From Rhizophlyctis rosea (taxonomy: Eukaryota; Chytridiomycota; Chytridiomycetes; Rhizophlyctidales; Rhizophlyctidaceae): a DNA stretch of 64,000 nucleotides. The position numbers were made by a program, and so were the translations under genes. Positions within the stretch are counted from its first letter, which is position 1, and each line of letters begins with the position of its first letter. The stretch lies in contig JADGJC010000028.1 in assembly GCA_027596075.1 (NCBI GenBank), positions 157,123 to 221,122 on the forward strand, given 5' to 3'. Shown here piece after piece: positions 34,208 through 44,373 of the stretch. The notes under the pieces are model-generated. The model saw nothing but the letters and a program-made list of their open reading frames with translations, made no database searches and had not been told where the DNA came from.

Positions 34208-35695
34208 ATGACTTCGACCACTGCGCACTTGGACCCGGCCACTCCGTGCTATATCAACTCCTTACCTGAACACATACTCTTCTCAATATTTGAACACATT
34301 CAGCCTCCCCCCTGGCACCACTTTCATTTCGGGACCATTGTTCGGGTTCCTCCCGAAGTCAGCTATGTTGCGAGACGTCATCATTATCTCGACGGTACAT
34401 CAGAAGGTCCTCTCTACGAACTGCACCTTGCTCAGGTAAACTTGAATTACATCAGTACCTAGTTGTGCAATTTTCGGTTTCTAATTTGTTTTGTCCTTCG
34501 ACTTCGCCAGGTTTGCAAACTCTTCCGAGCTACCGCGTTCCGGTTGCAAAAGGGCAACTGTCTTGATGTCGTTGAGTACACTCCTTGGCAGTATGACGAC
34601 GAAGGCGGTCACGACTCCACGGGGGCTGCGTACGAATTATTCCTCCGTGATCCACTGCGAGTGGCATCTGTCCGAACTCTTGTCTTGTGGGACTCGTCAA
34701 TGGAACCTCTCGCCAAGCTTGATCTCACAAGGCTCTGCCACTTCACACTTCACCTGTCCATCGACAATTACGACGGAACATCACTTGACGCCTTCAACCG
34801 CAAGCGCCTCAACAATATCGAATGCGTGGCGGAAGCATTCACAAAGGCCGCAAGCGAACAGCGACCTCTCCACTTGCAGACGCTTAACATCAGCGGTCCA
34901 AACCTCATTGCGCCGGCTATATTCAGATCTCCCGTATTTCTACAGTTTCTTTTCCTGCTTCAACACGCTCCCCTAAAGCATTTAGATCTTAGTTTTGGTT
35001 ATAGCAACGAACACAATTCTGACATGGCTGTGGATCTCCCTCATGACGTGGTGTTCAAATCCTTGCAGCATCTGTCCATCAGCACCAATATCGTTCTCCC
35101 AAGCATGTCTGTTGCGGCACCCAACCTCCAAACAATCGAAATCGAGCAGCTCGGCACTCCATCGGCGCCCCCAGCATGGCTAAGAACTCTGACGCAACCG
35201 AATTTAACCAGGTTTCAGTGGAGCGGGCATCACTGGGACACAGCCCTTTCCTTCTTACCCATCGACACCCTTCGAAACCTTACCGACGTCACGCTTTCCG
35301 GCAACATCAGAACCAATGACCTCCCCGCCGCCAACACAGGTCTCCACAACCTTTGCAAGAGCCTTATTCAGGGCGGCAAAATCACCAGCTTCAATATCTA
35401 TTTTCATTACCATACATGGCTCACCTGCTCCATGGTGAGCATGATCCTTTCACATCTCTCGAAGGCGTTGAAGGAGTTATACGTGCCAATCACCGATTGG
35501 GACTACGACCTGATCCTGAAGGCCTTGAAAAGGTTCCCTGCGTTAAGAAAGGTCCAACTTGAATTCAATCCGGACGACAGTGTACCTTTGGTTGTAAAAC
35601 GGGGCGGGAAGGAGCTGCTGGAGGATTTGGGGATCAAGGACGTTTCGGTGACCTTCCATGAGCCGACCGGACCCTTAGATTCGGACTCAGACTAG
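34208..35695 (+). CDS. F-box-like/LRR protein, copy 2
   Basis: Two exons, 34208..34435 and 34511..35695 (470 residues), with a normal GT..AG intron of 75 nt. It is clearly a duplicate of the preceding gene: CYINSLPEHILFSIFEHIQ, VPPEVSYVARR, VCKLFRATAFRLQ, LVLWDSSMEPLAKLDL, FKSLQHLSIS and SKALKELYVP all have counterparts there. An F-box-like N-terminus is followed by about seven irregular LRRs and an acidic end (DSDSD). It may act as an SCF substrate adaptor. Same order, strand and intron position show tandem duplication followed by marked divergence. Confidence 0.72.
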
Positions 35696-36297
35696 ATCTC
35701 GTGCACTTAGGAATGTTGGGGATTACTGGGGAGCTTATGTAGCAATTGCACCGTTGTTGTAGTATATTGAGCATCACAATTTCCTGTCCTTTGAACTTTT
35801 TGTCTGCATGGTCGTCTTATGGCTTCAGTTTTTGCCGACCGAGTTTATGATTTGGTATATTTGCAGACGTTGAAAGGTGTTGCGTCCGGTCATCACAAAC
35901 ATAAACAGTTGGAAAGGTGGGAGCATAACCACTCGCCTCAATCTATCAGTGATCCAATCGTGCCAAAGTATTGTCAGCACTCGGTGCTCCGAGATTCATA
36001 TTCCGCGGAGGAGGGTGGCATTTGTCAGCCATTTGGTGTCTGTCCAAACCTCCGGTCGCGCAACGCACGCCGAGTTGCTGACAAACCATGCTATCAGGCC
36101 ATCATGCATCATGTCGCGTCCATCCGTGAAGGGGTTGAAGGGCTTTCCCTCGGTGCCTTCATTCATGATGGTTGACTCCCTTCGCGTCCCGAGGCTATAA
36201 ATAGGCACCCACTCTCCAAATGCTGCTCACATCCTCTCATTAACCCCACCTATTCATCAACTGATTCACCTCCATCGTACAACACCAGATTAAAACA
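35696..36297. other. Intergenic with promoter of the aldo-keto reductase
   Basis: 602 nt. Contains a TATA box at 36196 near its end; two overlapping plus-strand frames of 107-118 codons have no recognisable features and are probably chance. Confidence 0.5.
36196..36203 (+). promoter_or_regulatory. TATA box of the aldo-keto reductase gene
   Basis: A consensus TATAAATA lies 95 nt before the ATG at 36298, the clearest TATA box in the window. It suggests a regulated, possibly stress-inducible gene. Confidence 0.6.
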
Positions 36298-37311
36298 ATG
36301 ACAGCTCTACCCACCATTGTCTTCGGTTCCGGAACCTTCATGGCCGGCGACGTCGAGGAGGCAAAACAATTCCTTGACCTGTGCGAGAAGCTGGGCATCA
36401 AGCACATCGACACTGCGCGCATTTACGGGGAGGCCGAGAACGTCCTTGGTCAGCTGCAAGCCGATAAGAAATTCGTCATCGACACCAAAGTTCCCGGCTT
36501 CGGCTCAAGGCAAACAAAGGATGCAGTCTTTGCTGCGCAAAAGACGTCATGGGAACTTCTGAAAACTGACACCGTAAGTTTGAAGCAATGGCATCGATTG
36601 TTTGGAGTTGACGGTCGCCTGACATCCCCATGCTCAAACCAGGTCGACATCTACTACCTCCACTCCCCCGACACCGAAACCCCCTTCGAAGAAACCCTCG
36701 CCGCAATCAACGACCTCTACAAACAAGGCAAATTCAAACGCTTCGGACTCTCCAACTTCACCGCCCAGCAAGTCGAAGAAGTTCACCGCATCGCCTCGTC
36801 AAAAGGCTATGTTCTCCCCACGGTCTTCCAGGGCAACTACAATCCCATCTCCCGCCACATCGAAACAGACCTTTTCCCCACCCTCCGAAAACTTAACATC
36901 GCGTTCTACGTCTACTCTCCCATTGCTGGCGGGTTCCTGAGCAAATCCGTTGAGCAGATCAAGGCTGGCGGTGAGGGTCGGTGGGATCCCAACACTTTCA
37001 TTGGTCAACTCTACCACAAGTTGTACAACAAGCCAAAGGTCTTGGAAGGATTGGAGGAGTGGAGCGCTATTTCGGAGGAGTCGGGTATTCCTAGGGCGGA
37101 GTTGGCGTACAGGTACATTGCGTACCACTCGGCGGTGGACGCATCCAAGGGGGATGCCATCATTGTCGGGGCATCGAAGTTGGAGCAGTTGCAGCAAACT
37201 GTTGACGGGTTGAAGAAGGGCCCGTTGCCCAAGGAGATTGTTGCTCGTGTTGAGAAGGTGTGGGAGTTGGTGAAGGACGAGGCGCCTGTCAACAACTTGG
37301 CCGCAGCTTAA
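36298..37311 (+). CDS. Aldo-keto reductase (AKR7-like aldehyde reductase)
   Basis: Two exons, 36298..36573 and 36643..37311, give 314 residues. Catalytic tetrad positions are visible: Asp and Tyr in HIDTARIYGEAENVLG, Lys in VIDTKVPG and His in YYLHSPD. The substrate and cofactor motifs FGLSNF, FQGNYNPISR, FYVYSPIAGGFLS and IIVGASKLEQL match AKR family 7 (aflatoxin aldehyde/succinic semialdehyde reductases). It likely reduces reactive aldehydes with NADPH in the cytosol. The 69-nt intron is a multiple of three with no stop, so a retained form would add 23 residues in front of VDIYYLH; the family alignment favours removal. The reductase could take up succinic semialdehyde from the GABA shunt, but that is speculation. 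Confidence 0.9.
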   Translation: MTALPTIVFGSGTFMAGDVEEAKQFLDLCEKLGIKHIDTARIYGEAENVLGQLQADKKFVIDTKVPGFGSRQTKDAVFAAQKTSWELLKTDTVSLKQWHRLFGVDGRLTSPCSNQVDIYYLHSPDTETPFEETLAAINDLYKQGKFKRFGLSNFTAQQVEEVHRIASSKGYVLPTVFQGNYNPISRHIETDLFPTLRKLNIAFYVYSPIAGGFLSKSVEQIKAGGEGRWDPNTFIGQLYHKLYNKPKVLEGLEEWSAISEESGIPRAELAYRYIAYHSAVDASKGDAIIVGASKLEQLQQTVDGLKKGPLPKEIVARVEKVWELVKDEAPVNNLAAA

Positions 37312-37690
37312 ACTGCGAGACTTGGCGCTTTGACGTAGGATGGATAGGGTTAACCTTACCACATGTTCATATTGTACAATATACATATCTGTCTTTTGCT
37401 GAATAATGCGTTGTGGCGGCGGTCTGGTTACAAGGAGCAGATTTGATTGTTCAAGTGTGTGGAAAGACAAGTGTCAGCCACCAAATCAATGAAAAATTAC
37501 GAATGCTATTGTTACAAGTACTGATTGCCTATATGTTTACATTGCCCTTCCAAAACAGCATGAATAATGCTTGCACATGCTAAAAATACTTCCTTCCAAG
37601 AGTAACTCCGACACACCAGTCTTCCTACATTCCTACATATGCCCCAAACCCTACTGGATAAGCCAAACCTCCAAAACAAGCACCGAGTCT
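37312..37690. other. Intergenic between convergent genes
   Basis: 379 nt holding two 3' ends; no further gene recognised. Confidence 0.5.
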
Positions 37691-40600
37691 TCATGCCGCT
37701 CCAACGAGCCCCACAGCACCAACAGCACCATCACCTCCCCCAACACCATCCCCCTCTCCATCCCCATCTCCACCCCCCCTCCTCCTAAACAACTCCTCCT
37801 CCACCGACCCCCTAACAACAAACCTCGCAATCCTCACCCGCCTCCTCTGCCCGATCCTCACACACCTGGCAACACCCTGCATCTCCGCGCCCACCGCATG
37901 CTCCTCCACCTCATCCCAAAACGGATGCAATATTACCACATGACTCGCCTCCGTCAAATTCAGTCCACTAACCGAATCCGTTGCGGAAAGAATGATGACC
38001 TTGACCGGATCCGCCGCATCGCCGAGTAATCCCGCCCGGAACCGCGCAAGAGCTTTTTCGCGAATGTTCCAACCGCCGTAGAGGCGGACGTTCGAGACTT
38101 TGAAGCTGTTGAGGGCGTCACTGACGAGGGAGGCTAGGTCGGCCCATTGGATGAAGACTACGATGCGGTGGGTGGGGTCTTGGGCGAGGACGCGGTTGAT
38201 GTAGGTGACGAGGTAGCGGAGTTTGGAGCCGAAGGTCGTTGTGTCGACGCCTTCCAGTTCGGGGTCTGGTATGTTGGATGGTCCTGCTTCCGGTTCTTTT
38301 CCTTTCAAGGATGTTTCTGCGTGCCGACTGGGCGCTTCGAGGTGCATGGCTTGTCCGATTGTGAAGGGTCGTCGGCAGTTGGGGCATGTGCCGGATTTGT
38401 CGAAGTTGTTGCAGAGGCGGATGGCGCAGTCGGGACAGGTGCAGTGGCCGCAGGGGAGGATTGCTAGGTTCTGGTCTTTCATGTCGTCTTCCAAACACAC
38501 AGGGCACGAAAGCTCAGCTTTCTCGAGGTAGGTGGTCGTGAAATTCGCAAAGAAAGTGTACTGAGATTTGATGGGATTCAACTCAGCGAGAAGCTCATGC
38601 TTCCTCCCATTCAGCTTTGCCAAATACTTCGTCGCCTGATCCACCCGTTTCTTCAGCCTCGCATCCTTTAAACCCAACTGATCACTCTCATTCTTCTCCT
38701 TCTGCACCGCCTCAAGCTCCCTCGCCGCCTCGTCTATGAACGGCTGATGCTTCTCCAACTTTTCTTCCAAATCCGCAATCCGAACCACCCTCTGCCCCTG
38801 AATCACCTCCACCACCTGTTCAATGCTCAACGCCCCATGATGCAAGTTCCCTTCCTTCCCCATGTCCCCCTGCACAAGGTCCGCAATCTGGTGGTGCGAA
38901 CAGAACATCAACAAATCCCTCATGTTCGCCTCCCTAACGTCGCGCATCTGGCGGTACACCACCGATTCCGGCACCGATGGCTGAACCCAGATAGTTTCGT
39001 TGATCGGGTCTGGGTATTCCGGATCTGGCTCGTTCCTCCTGACCCTATTAATCACGAACCGCCTACTCTCAATCGCATTATGCACCCACTCCTCCGGATC
39101 CAACTTCAAAATCTCCGCAAAGAACTCCACCCTACTCGTATCCTGCAACCTCGGCGTCCCCGTCAAACCCCAAATATGATCCGCACTCATCATCCGTATC
39201 TGGTCCCGAATCCCCGCCATCTTGTCCGAAATCTCATGGAACTCATCGAAGATAATACGGTGGAAGTGGACCCACGTAAGAGCGAAGGAACCCTTTTTGT
39301 GAGCCACGAAGCGACGGACTTCAGAGGGATTTTCCCAGTCCCAATGTGTGTTGAAGTTGCCCAACCAGCGCGAGGCGGTTTTTGAGCCTTTGTAGCAGCT
39401 GTTGGTGAGCATCGAGTAGGACATGATGATGATGTCGGCGGTGAGGATGTCCAAGAAGTCGACTTCTACATACGAAGCTTTCCCCTTCAGGCAGATGATT
39501 TTGAGCTTGTGGTCGGCACCAAAGCATTTGAGGATCTCCGTCTCCCATTGCTGGCATAGGTTATTAGGAACGAAAATGACAGAAGCTTTTGAGATGAAGC
39601 GTTCGTAGTCGAATTGGTAAAGGTATTCCGATTCAGGAGTGGTGAAAGGTCGGTCGTGGATCAACGCAAGAGTCGTGATCGTTTTGCCGACGCCAGGTTT
39701 GTCGGCGATAACGCCTCCCCGCACATTTGTCTCCAACAACCCGCTATCCAGACCCTCGTGTAATGTTTCCTTCCCCAAATGCACAAACGTTTCCCCGACC
39801 TTCGCGACACTTGGACTATAAAACCGATCAGCATTTCCAGCCTCGACGTCCTTCATCCATCCCAGGGAGCGAAGTTGATAGTCGTAAAGGTTCAATTTGA
39901 ATCCGTTGTCGGGCTGTGTTGAAGGGTCACATTCGTGGGTAGCGGGGATGGCACATAAGGACATATCCTCTTGATTCACAGGTGCGTCCTCCACACCGGG
40001 AATGACGTATTCACTGGTGTGGCTTTGGAGCGGCTCCGCGCGGTCGGGAAGCAGGTAATGGAATTTACGTGCTGGTACGTGTAAATGGAGATTGGGAGGG
40101 GCGGTATGGCGCGCGTAGATTTCCAAACGTGCGGTAAGGAGGTTGCGATTGTTCTTTGGCCCTTCCAACGCAAGGATGTATCTTACGGTGCTGTGGTCTG
40201 TGTTTTCGAGGTTTCGCGGAAATACTTCCGGGAAAAGCATATGCAATGGCGCAGCAAGGGTGTTGTCTGATACGTAACGAAAAACGTAGTCCTTCTCGAG
40301 CGGTGGGTAGATTTCTTGATTTTTTCGATAGACATTGGCATTCAGCGTCCAATAAGTGTCGTAGTTGTAATACCAGTGCGATCGAGACGGCGGGCGGGGA
40401 GCGGTATCAGGGAGTGGAAGACGGATATCCGCGTGACGATAGCTGTTGTAAACTTGGACTGTTTCCAATGCGAAAGTGATCTCTTCTCTCCTGCCGGACA
40501 CTTGGCAAACATTGTGCGACAGACTGACATAGGTCTTGTCGTCAATGGATTCTGTGATACGTTGCGAGTAGACTGCTATCGGAGTTTCTCCAAAAAGATC

Positions 40601-40839
40601 TGGAACATCTGAATACAATCATTTATCATTCATCATTATTATCGAAATAGCTGCTAACTCTTACACCTCACACAACTCCTACCTTCGGCCAGGGACGGTC
40701 CAGCTGAGGGTTCATCTACTCGCACAGAAGCTCCTGAGGGGCCACCACAGTCTTCTTCTTCACCAAGTCTTGGGGCCTTTGATGGTCTTTCGAGGTCCTC
40801 GTGTTCCCCTTCGAACTTGCGGGTTTTTGCCGTAGCCAT
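37691..40839 (-). CDS. SNF2-family ATPase with inserted RING finger (Rad5/Rad16-like)
   Basis: Two exons, 40665..40839 and 37691..40608, give 1030 residues. Start is MATAKTRK with an acidic/basic leader. SNF2 N-lobe: LYDYQLRSLGWM, Walker A IADKPGVGKTIT, FVPNNLCQQWETEI, IIMSYSMLTN, Walker B FDEFHEI and WGLTGTP. A coiled-coil-rich insert follows (LEEKLEKHQPFIDEAARELE), then a C3HC4 RING: CPVCLEDD, LPCGHCTCPDCA, CPNCRRPF. The C-lobe has VVFIQWADL, ILSATDSVSGLNLTEA and EMQGVARCVRIGQ. The RING between lobes is the Rad5/Rad16/HLTF/SHPRH plan, combining DNA translocase and E3 ligase. Motif II is DEFH instead of DEAH or DEGH. The C-terminus ends in a Gly/Asp/Val-rich tail. A HIRAN domain is not recognised, so direct Rad5 orthology is unproven. 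Confidence 0.85.
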
Positions 40840-41341
40840 GTTCTTGCCACCTGAAAAAGCTGGTTGATAAGGCAACCGAAGACGACTCGCCCTCTTGAAA
40901 GCGACTGCTGCACATACCTATTGTTGTCACAGTGAGCGACCGTGACAGTTTACAGTGAAGTGGACGCTGCCCCCAAATTGGAAAGTGGGAGTGGAAACTT
41001 GTAAGGTTGCTACCAATAATTCGCCCCCAAGTTGACAGGTTTTATGGATGGAGTGAAACATGGCAGATGGGGCTGTACGCCAAGTTGCTGCGGATTCTCG
41101 AATTTGGACAGCGCCCTCCGATGTCATTAGACTATATAGAGGCAAATGAATGAGACATTGAGCCTTGGGACCCACTCAGGACTTACTCAGGACCCATCAC
41201 ATCATCCCCTCACAAAATGATAAGCACGTGCAGAAGCACGCACAACTTGTTTATTACTTTTACTCCACCATCTTTTGCACTTCAACCCTGAATAGACGGC
41301 GCGCTCCCTACAAGTAGTACAGGGTTCACTCGTGCATAGAC
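40840..41341. other. Divergent promoter region
   Basis: 502 nt between the SNF2-RING gene (minus) and the lipid kinase (plus). A short direct repeat ACTCAGGAC occurs twice near 41175-41195. No RNA gene recognised. Confidence 0.5.
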
Positions 41342-43154
41342 ATGGCGTTACAGTGGTATATAATACTAGTAGCTGGAAAGCCCTCAGCCTTCACTCTTCG
41401 CGAGGACTCAATTCACTTGTCCCCAAACCTGTCGCTTTTGGGCGCGAAGTCGTATCCTCTCATTCACGTATACGGTGTGACTTCCCCAGCCCCTTCCCAC
41501 CTAGCACTTCACCTATACACTGACCGCGGTGAGGCAGAAGCAACCGTTAGCAACGCTGCTTTTGGCCTCGTCACCTTGAACTTGTATACCATCGATGAGT
41601 CTGCAGCTGCAACCCTTACGTTACAGTCATCGATAGGAACTGGACCAGCCCTGCCCAACATCATCGTGGACTCTGATACTAAGCTACTAGATATTGGCCA
41701 GAAATTTCAGCAACTCCTCTCACCTCCCCCAATCAATCAATCTACCACACCACTCCGCCATATTCACGTCTTCGTCAACCCCTTCGGAGGCGCTGGGAAG
41801 GCGTTGTCAATGTGGACAGATGTAGTGTACTCGATGTTTGTCCATGCTGGATGGGTGACAGAAAGCCAAATGGACGATGGAAGTACCACGTTTGCCGTCA
41901 CAATCACGCAGAATGTTAAACATGCAGAGGATGTTGCAAAGGCCATGGTTGAATCCCGCAAGTGGACGGCACCAGGACGGGAATTGACAGTGGTATCGAT
42001 TGGAGGTGAGGCGGCCACATCGCAAAACAGGAAGAATGGCATGTGCTAACACTGGCATGCCCGCGAAAGGTGACGGGCTGATACATGAGATCGTGAATGG
42101 CCTTCTGTCAGCGATCAAATCTTCATCAACAACATTGCCTAAAATCACCCTTGGAATCGTACCTGCCGGCTCGGGTAACGCTATTGCAACAACCTTAGGC
42201 ATCACCACTCCTGAGTATGCAGCGTTCCACATCATAAAGGGGCATCAAACAGTAGCCTTGAAGGTTGCCAGTGTCCATGTTGGTCAAGCTACAGTAGAGG
42301 GAAGTAGAATACGATGGGCCGGAGCAACGGACAATGAACTATTGCCACCTATCCTCAAATACAGCCTTGTTGTCGTCAGCTGGGGACTGCACGCACAGAT
42401 CGTGAGGCAATCTGAGTCCCTCCGAATGCTGGGCAATAAACGCTTTAAGGTGAGCAAGGTCTATCGTGGTTTATCAATTGGAATCCTCGCTGACAAAACA
42501 CTTCAAGGTTGCAGCGTATGCGCAAATAGCATTGAACCAGCAGTATCCTGGTGTTTTGTACCTGCAGGATGCACAAATACTAGACCGCGCTCCATCAAAT
42601 GCATCCACAGAGCCCCATTTCACCCCGATTGGGAACGCATCAAATTCGTCAGATGTATTATTCCAACCCCATAATGGAGATGATGGGAAGGTGACGAACT
42701 TTTCCTACTTTGTTTCAACAAAGGTGAGGGTCCATAGACAACACTTAAAACTTCGACCAGCATCTCATCCTTCACATCCCAGCAATCATCCCTAGAACCC
42801 GGTTTCAAAATCGCCCCTCACGCCCACCCTTCCCAACCCACACTCGACCTAGTCCTCTGCACCTCCCCCGACCGCTCCCACGTCATTGAGATGCTCACGA
42901 AAGCTGGACAAGGCGGCGCACATGCCTCTTTGCCCTTTGTGCATTACGTGCGAACAAAGGGGTGGACGCTCCTACCGTCTACTGCTGCGGGGAGGTCAAA
43001 GCAGGGATTGGTGGAGAGAGTGGTGGGTGGAAAGGACGAGAGGGTGCATGATTTGTGTGTTGATGGGGAGATGGTTCAAGTTGAGGATGGGGGTGCGGTT
43101 TGGGTGAGAACTGTTGAGGGAGAGTTGGGGAATGTTTTGAACGTTTTTTGTTAA
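41342..43154 (+). CDS. Sphingosine kinase-like lipid kinase
   Basis: Four exons, with introns near 42007-42069, 42450-42508 and 42724-42782, all phase consistent. A PH-like N-terminal region leads to the diacylglycerol-kinase catalytic fold: HIHVFVNPFGGAGKAL (C1), VVSIGGDGLIHEIVNGLL (C2, with the catalytic GGDG split by intron 1) and LGIVPAGSGNAIATTLG (C3). Then SWGLHAQIV and the C-terminal beta domain with GFKIAPHAHPSQPTLDLVLC and DGEMVQVEDG. The order and the GGDG and PAGSGN motifs match sphingosine/ceramide kinases. Predicted reaction: ATP-dependent phosphorylation of a long-chain base to its 1-phosphate. Substrate choice between sphingoid base and ceramide is not settled by sequence alone. 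Confidence 0.88.
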
Positions 43155-44373
43155 TGGTGGAAGGTTGGTTTGGTTTGTGTATGTGTATATGTAAATATCA
43201 AAGAATTGCCACGTTCGAGGACAATGTGAGCGACATATGTAGCTTTGGCGTATTGATTTGATTTGATAATGGTTGGAAAACAAATGAAGTCATGACAGGT
43301 CATTTAGCAAGATTTTTGTGCGGGGGAAACCCCTTGAGGACGTGGCTTGCCGGCATGGCGATGTGTCCACCCTTCCGGACACCACAAACGCGTCAAAGGG
43401 TCCAAAACCCCCCTGAAATTTCACCTCCTCAATTCCGACCACCTTGTAACACCCCACCCTCTCCACCTTCCCCGACTGTTACACGACGTAGTTCTCAAAA
43501 GGACTGGCACCCCCTGCACCTCCATCCATAAAAAGCGCAGACAACACCTCCCCCTCCCACCCCCTACCCTACATCGAGTGAGGAGTCGCTTCCTGCCTCT
43601 GCCTTCAAAGCCACCTACCAGGTAGCTCCTTACAATCTGACTCCGATCTCGGACAGGGGCTTAGGGAGGGTATGAAGCCACACTTCTTCGATGGGGATGG
43701 AGGATTATGGAGGAGGTCGAGGTTGATGTTGGGTGGAATGCTCCGAAGCTCTAGAGCCAAGAAAAATGTGTGCGGAGTTGGAAAATGATGGGTGTGCAAC
43801 TTGCAATTTGCGACCCACATCGATTGTTTTCTGTCCGGGAGCGGGAAATGAGCGATGGGGTCGAGAACTTTAGCAATGTGAAGCCAACCCGCGCGCTGCC
43901 TCCGTCATCCATGGTGCTGACACCTGGTCGAGTTCTATGACAGTTGCGTATAAAATGGATCCTGTCATGCTGGAGACCCTCGTTGCTCCTTTCCGGTGGA
44001 TTCAAGTCTCTTAGCACAGATAGCAGGTCTACTGTGCCGGAGATCGAGAAAGGCGAGCCTTCGGGAGTTCATCAGTGCAATATAAGGTAAGCAAGAGGAA
44101 TATTAGAAATTATGGATGACTGGCATTTTGAAGATTGGCCAAAAGTCCAGTTCATATGTTGCAATGTCTGAAGCAGAGTCTATGGAGGGATTGCGGAAAT
44201 GCCACGTGCTATTGAGAAGATACGGCATGATGGATGCCAATGAAATGTATTTGCCTGAATTGTTGACAGCATGCCCCCGTCTACATTTGACACCTCCCAT
44301 TATGTATTCATGGTGAAGACTGGCCATATAACTCATCAACACCTTCTGCCTTCCTTTTGCAAAGATCCCCAAA
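43155..44373. other. Intergenic, 1.2 kb
   Basis: No convincing gene. The 5' part is C-rich with simple low-complexity frames on both strands; the 3' part is the leader of the CE18-like gene. No tRNA or repeat array recognised. Confidence 0.45.

Noticed and set aside
36799..37470. 223-codon minus-strand frame
   Set aside because: Complement of the aldo-keto reductase exon; no domain recognised.
41175..41195. Short ACTCAGGAC direct repeat as an operator
   Set aside because: Too short and single occurrence; no independent support.
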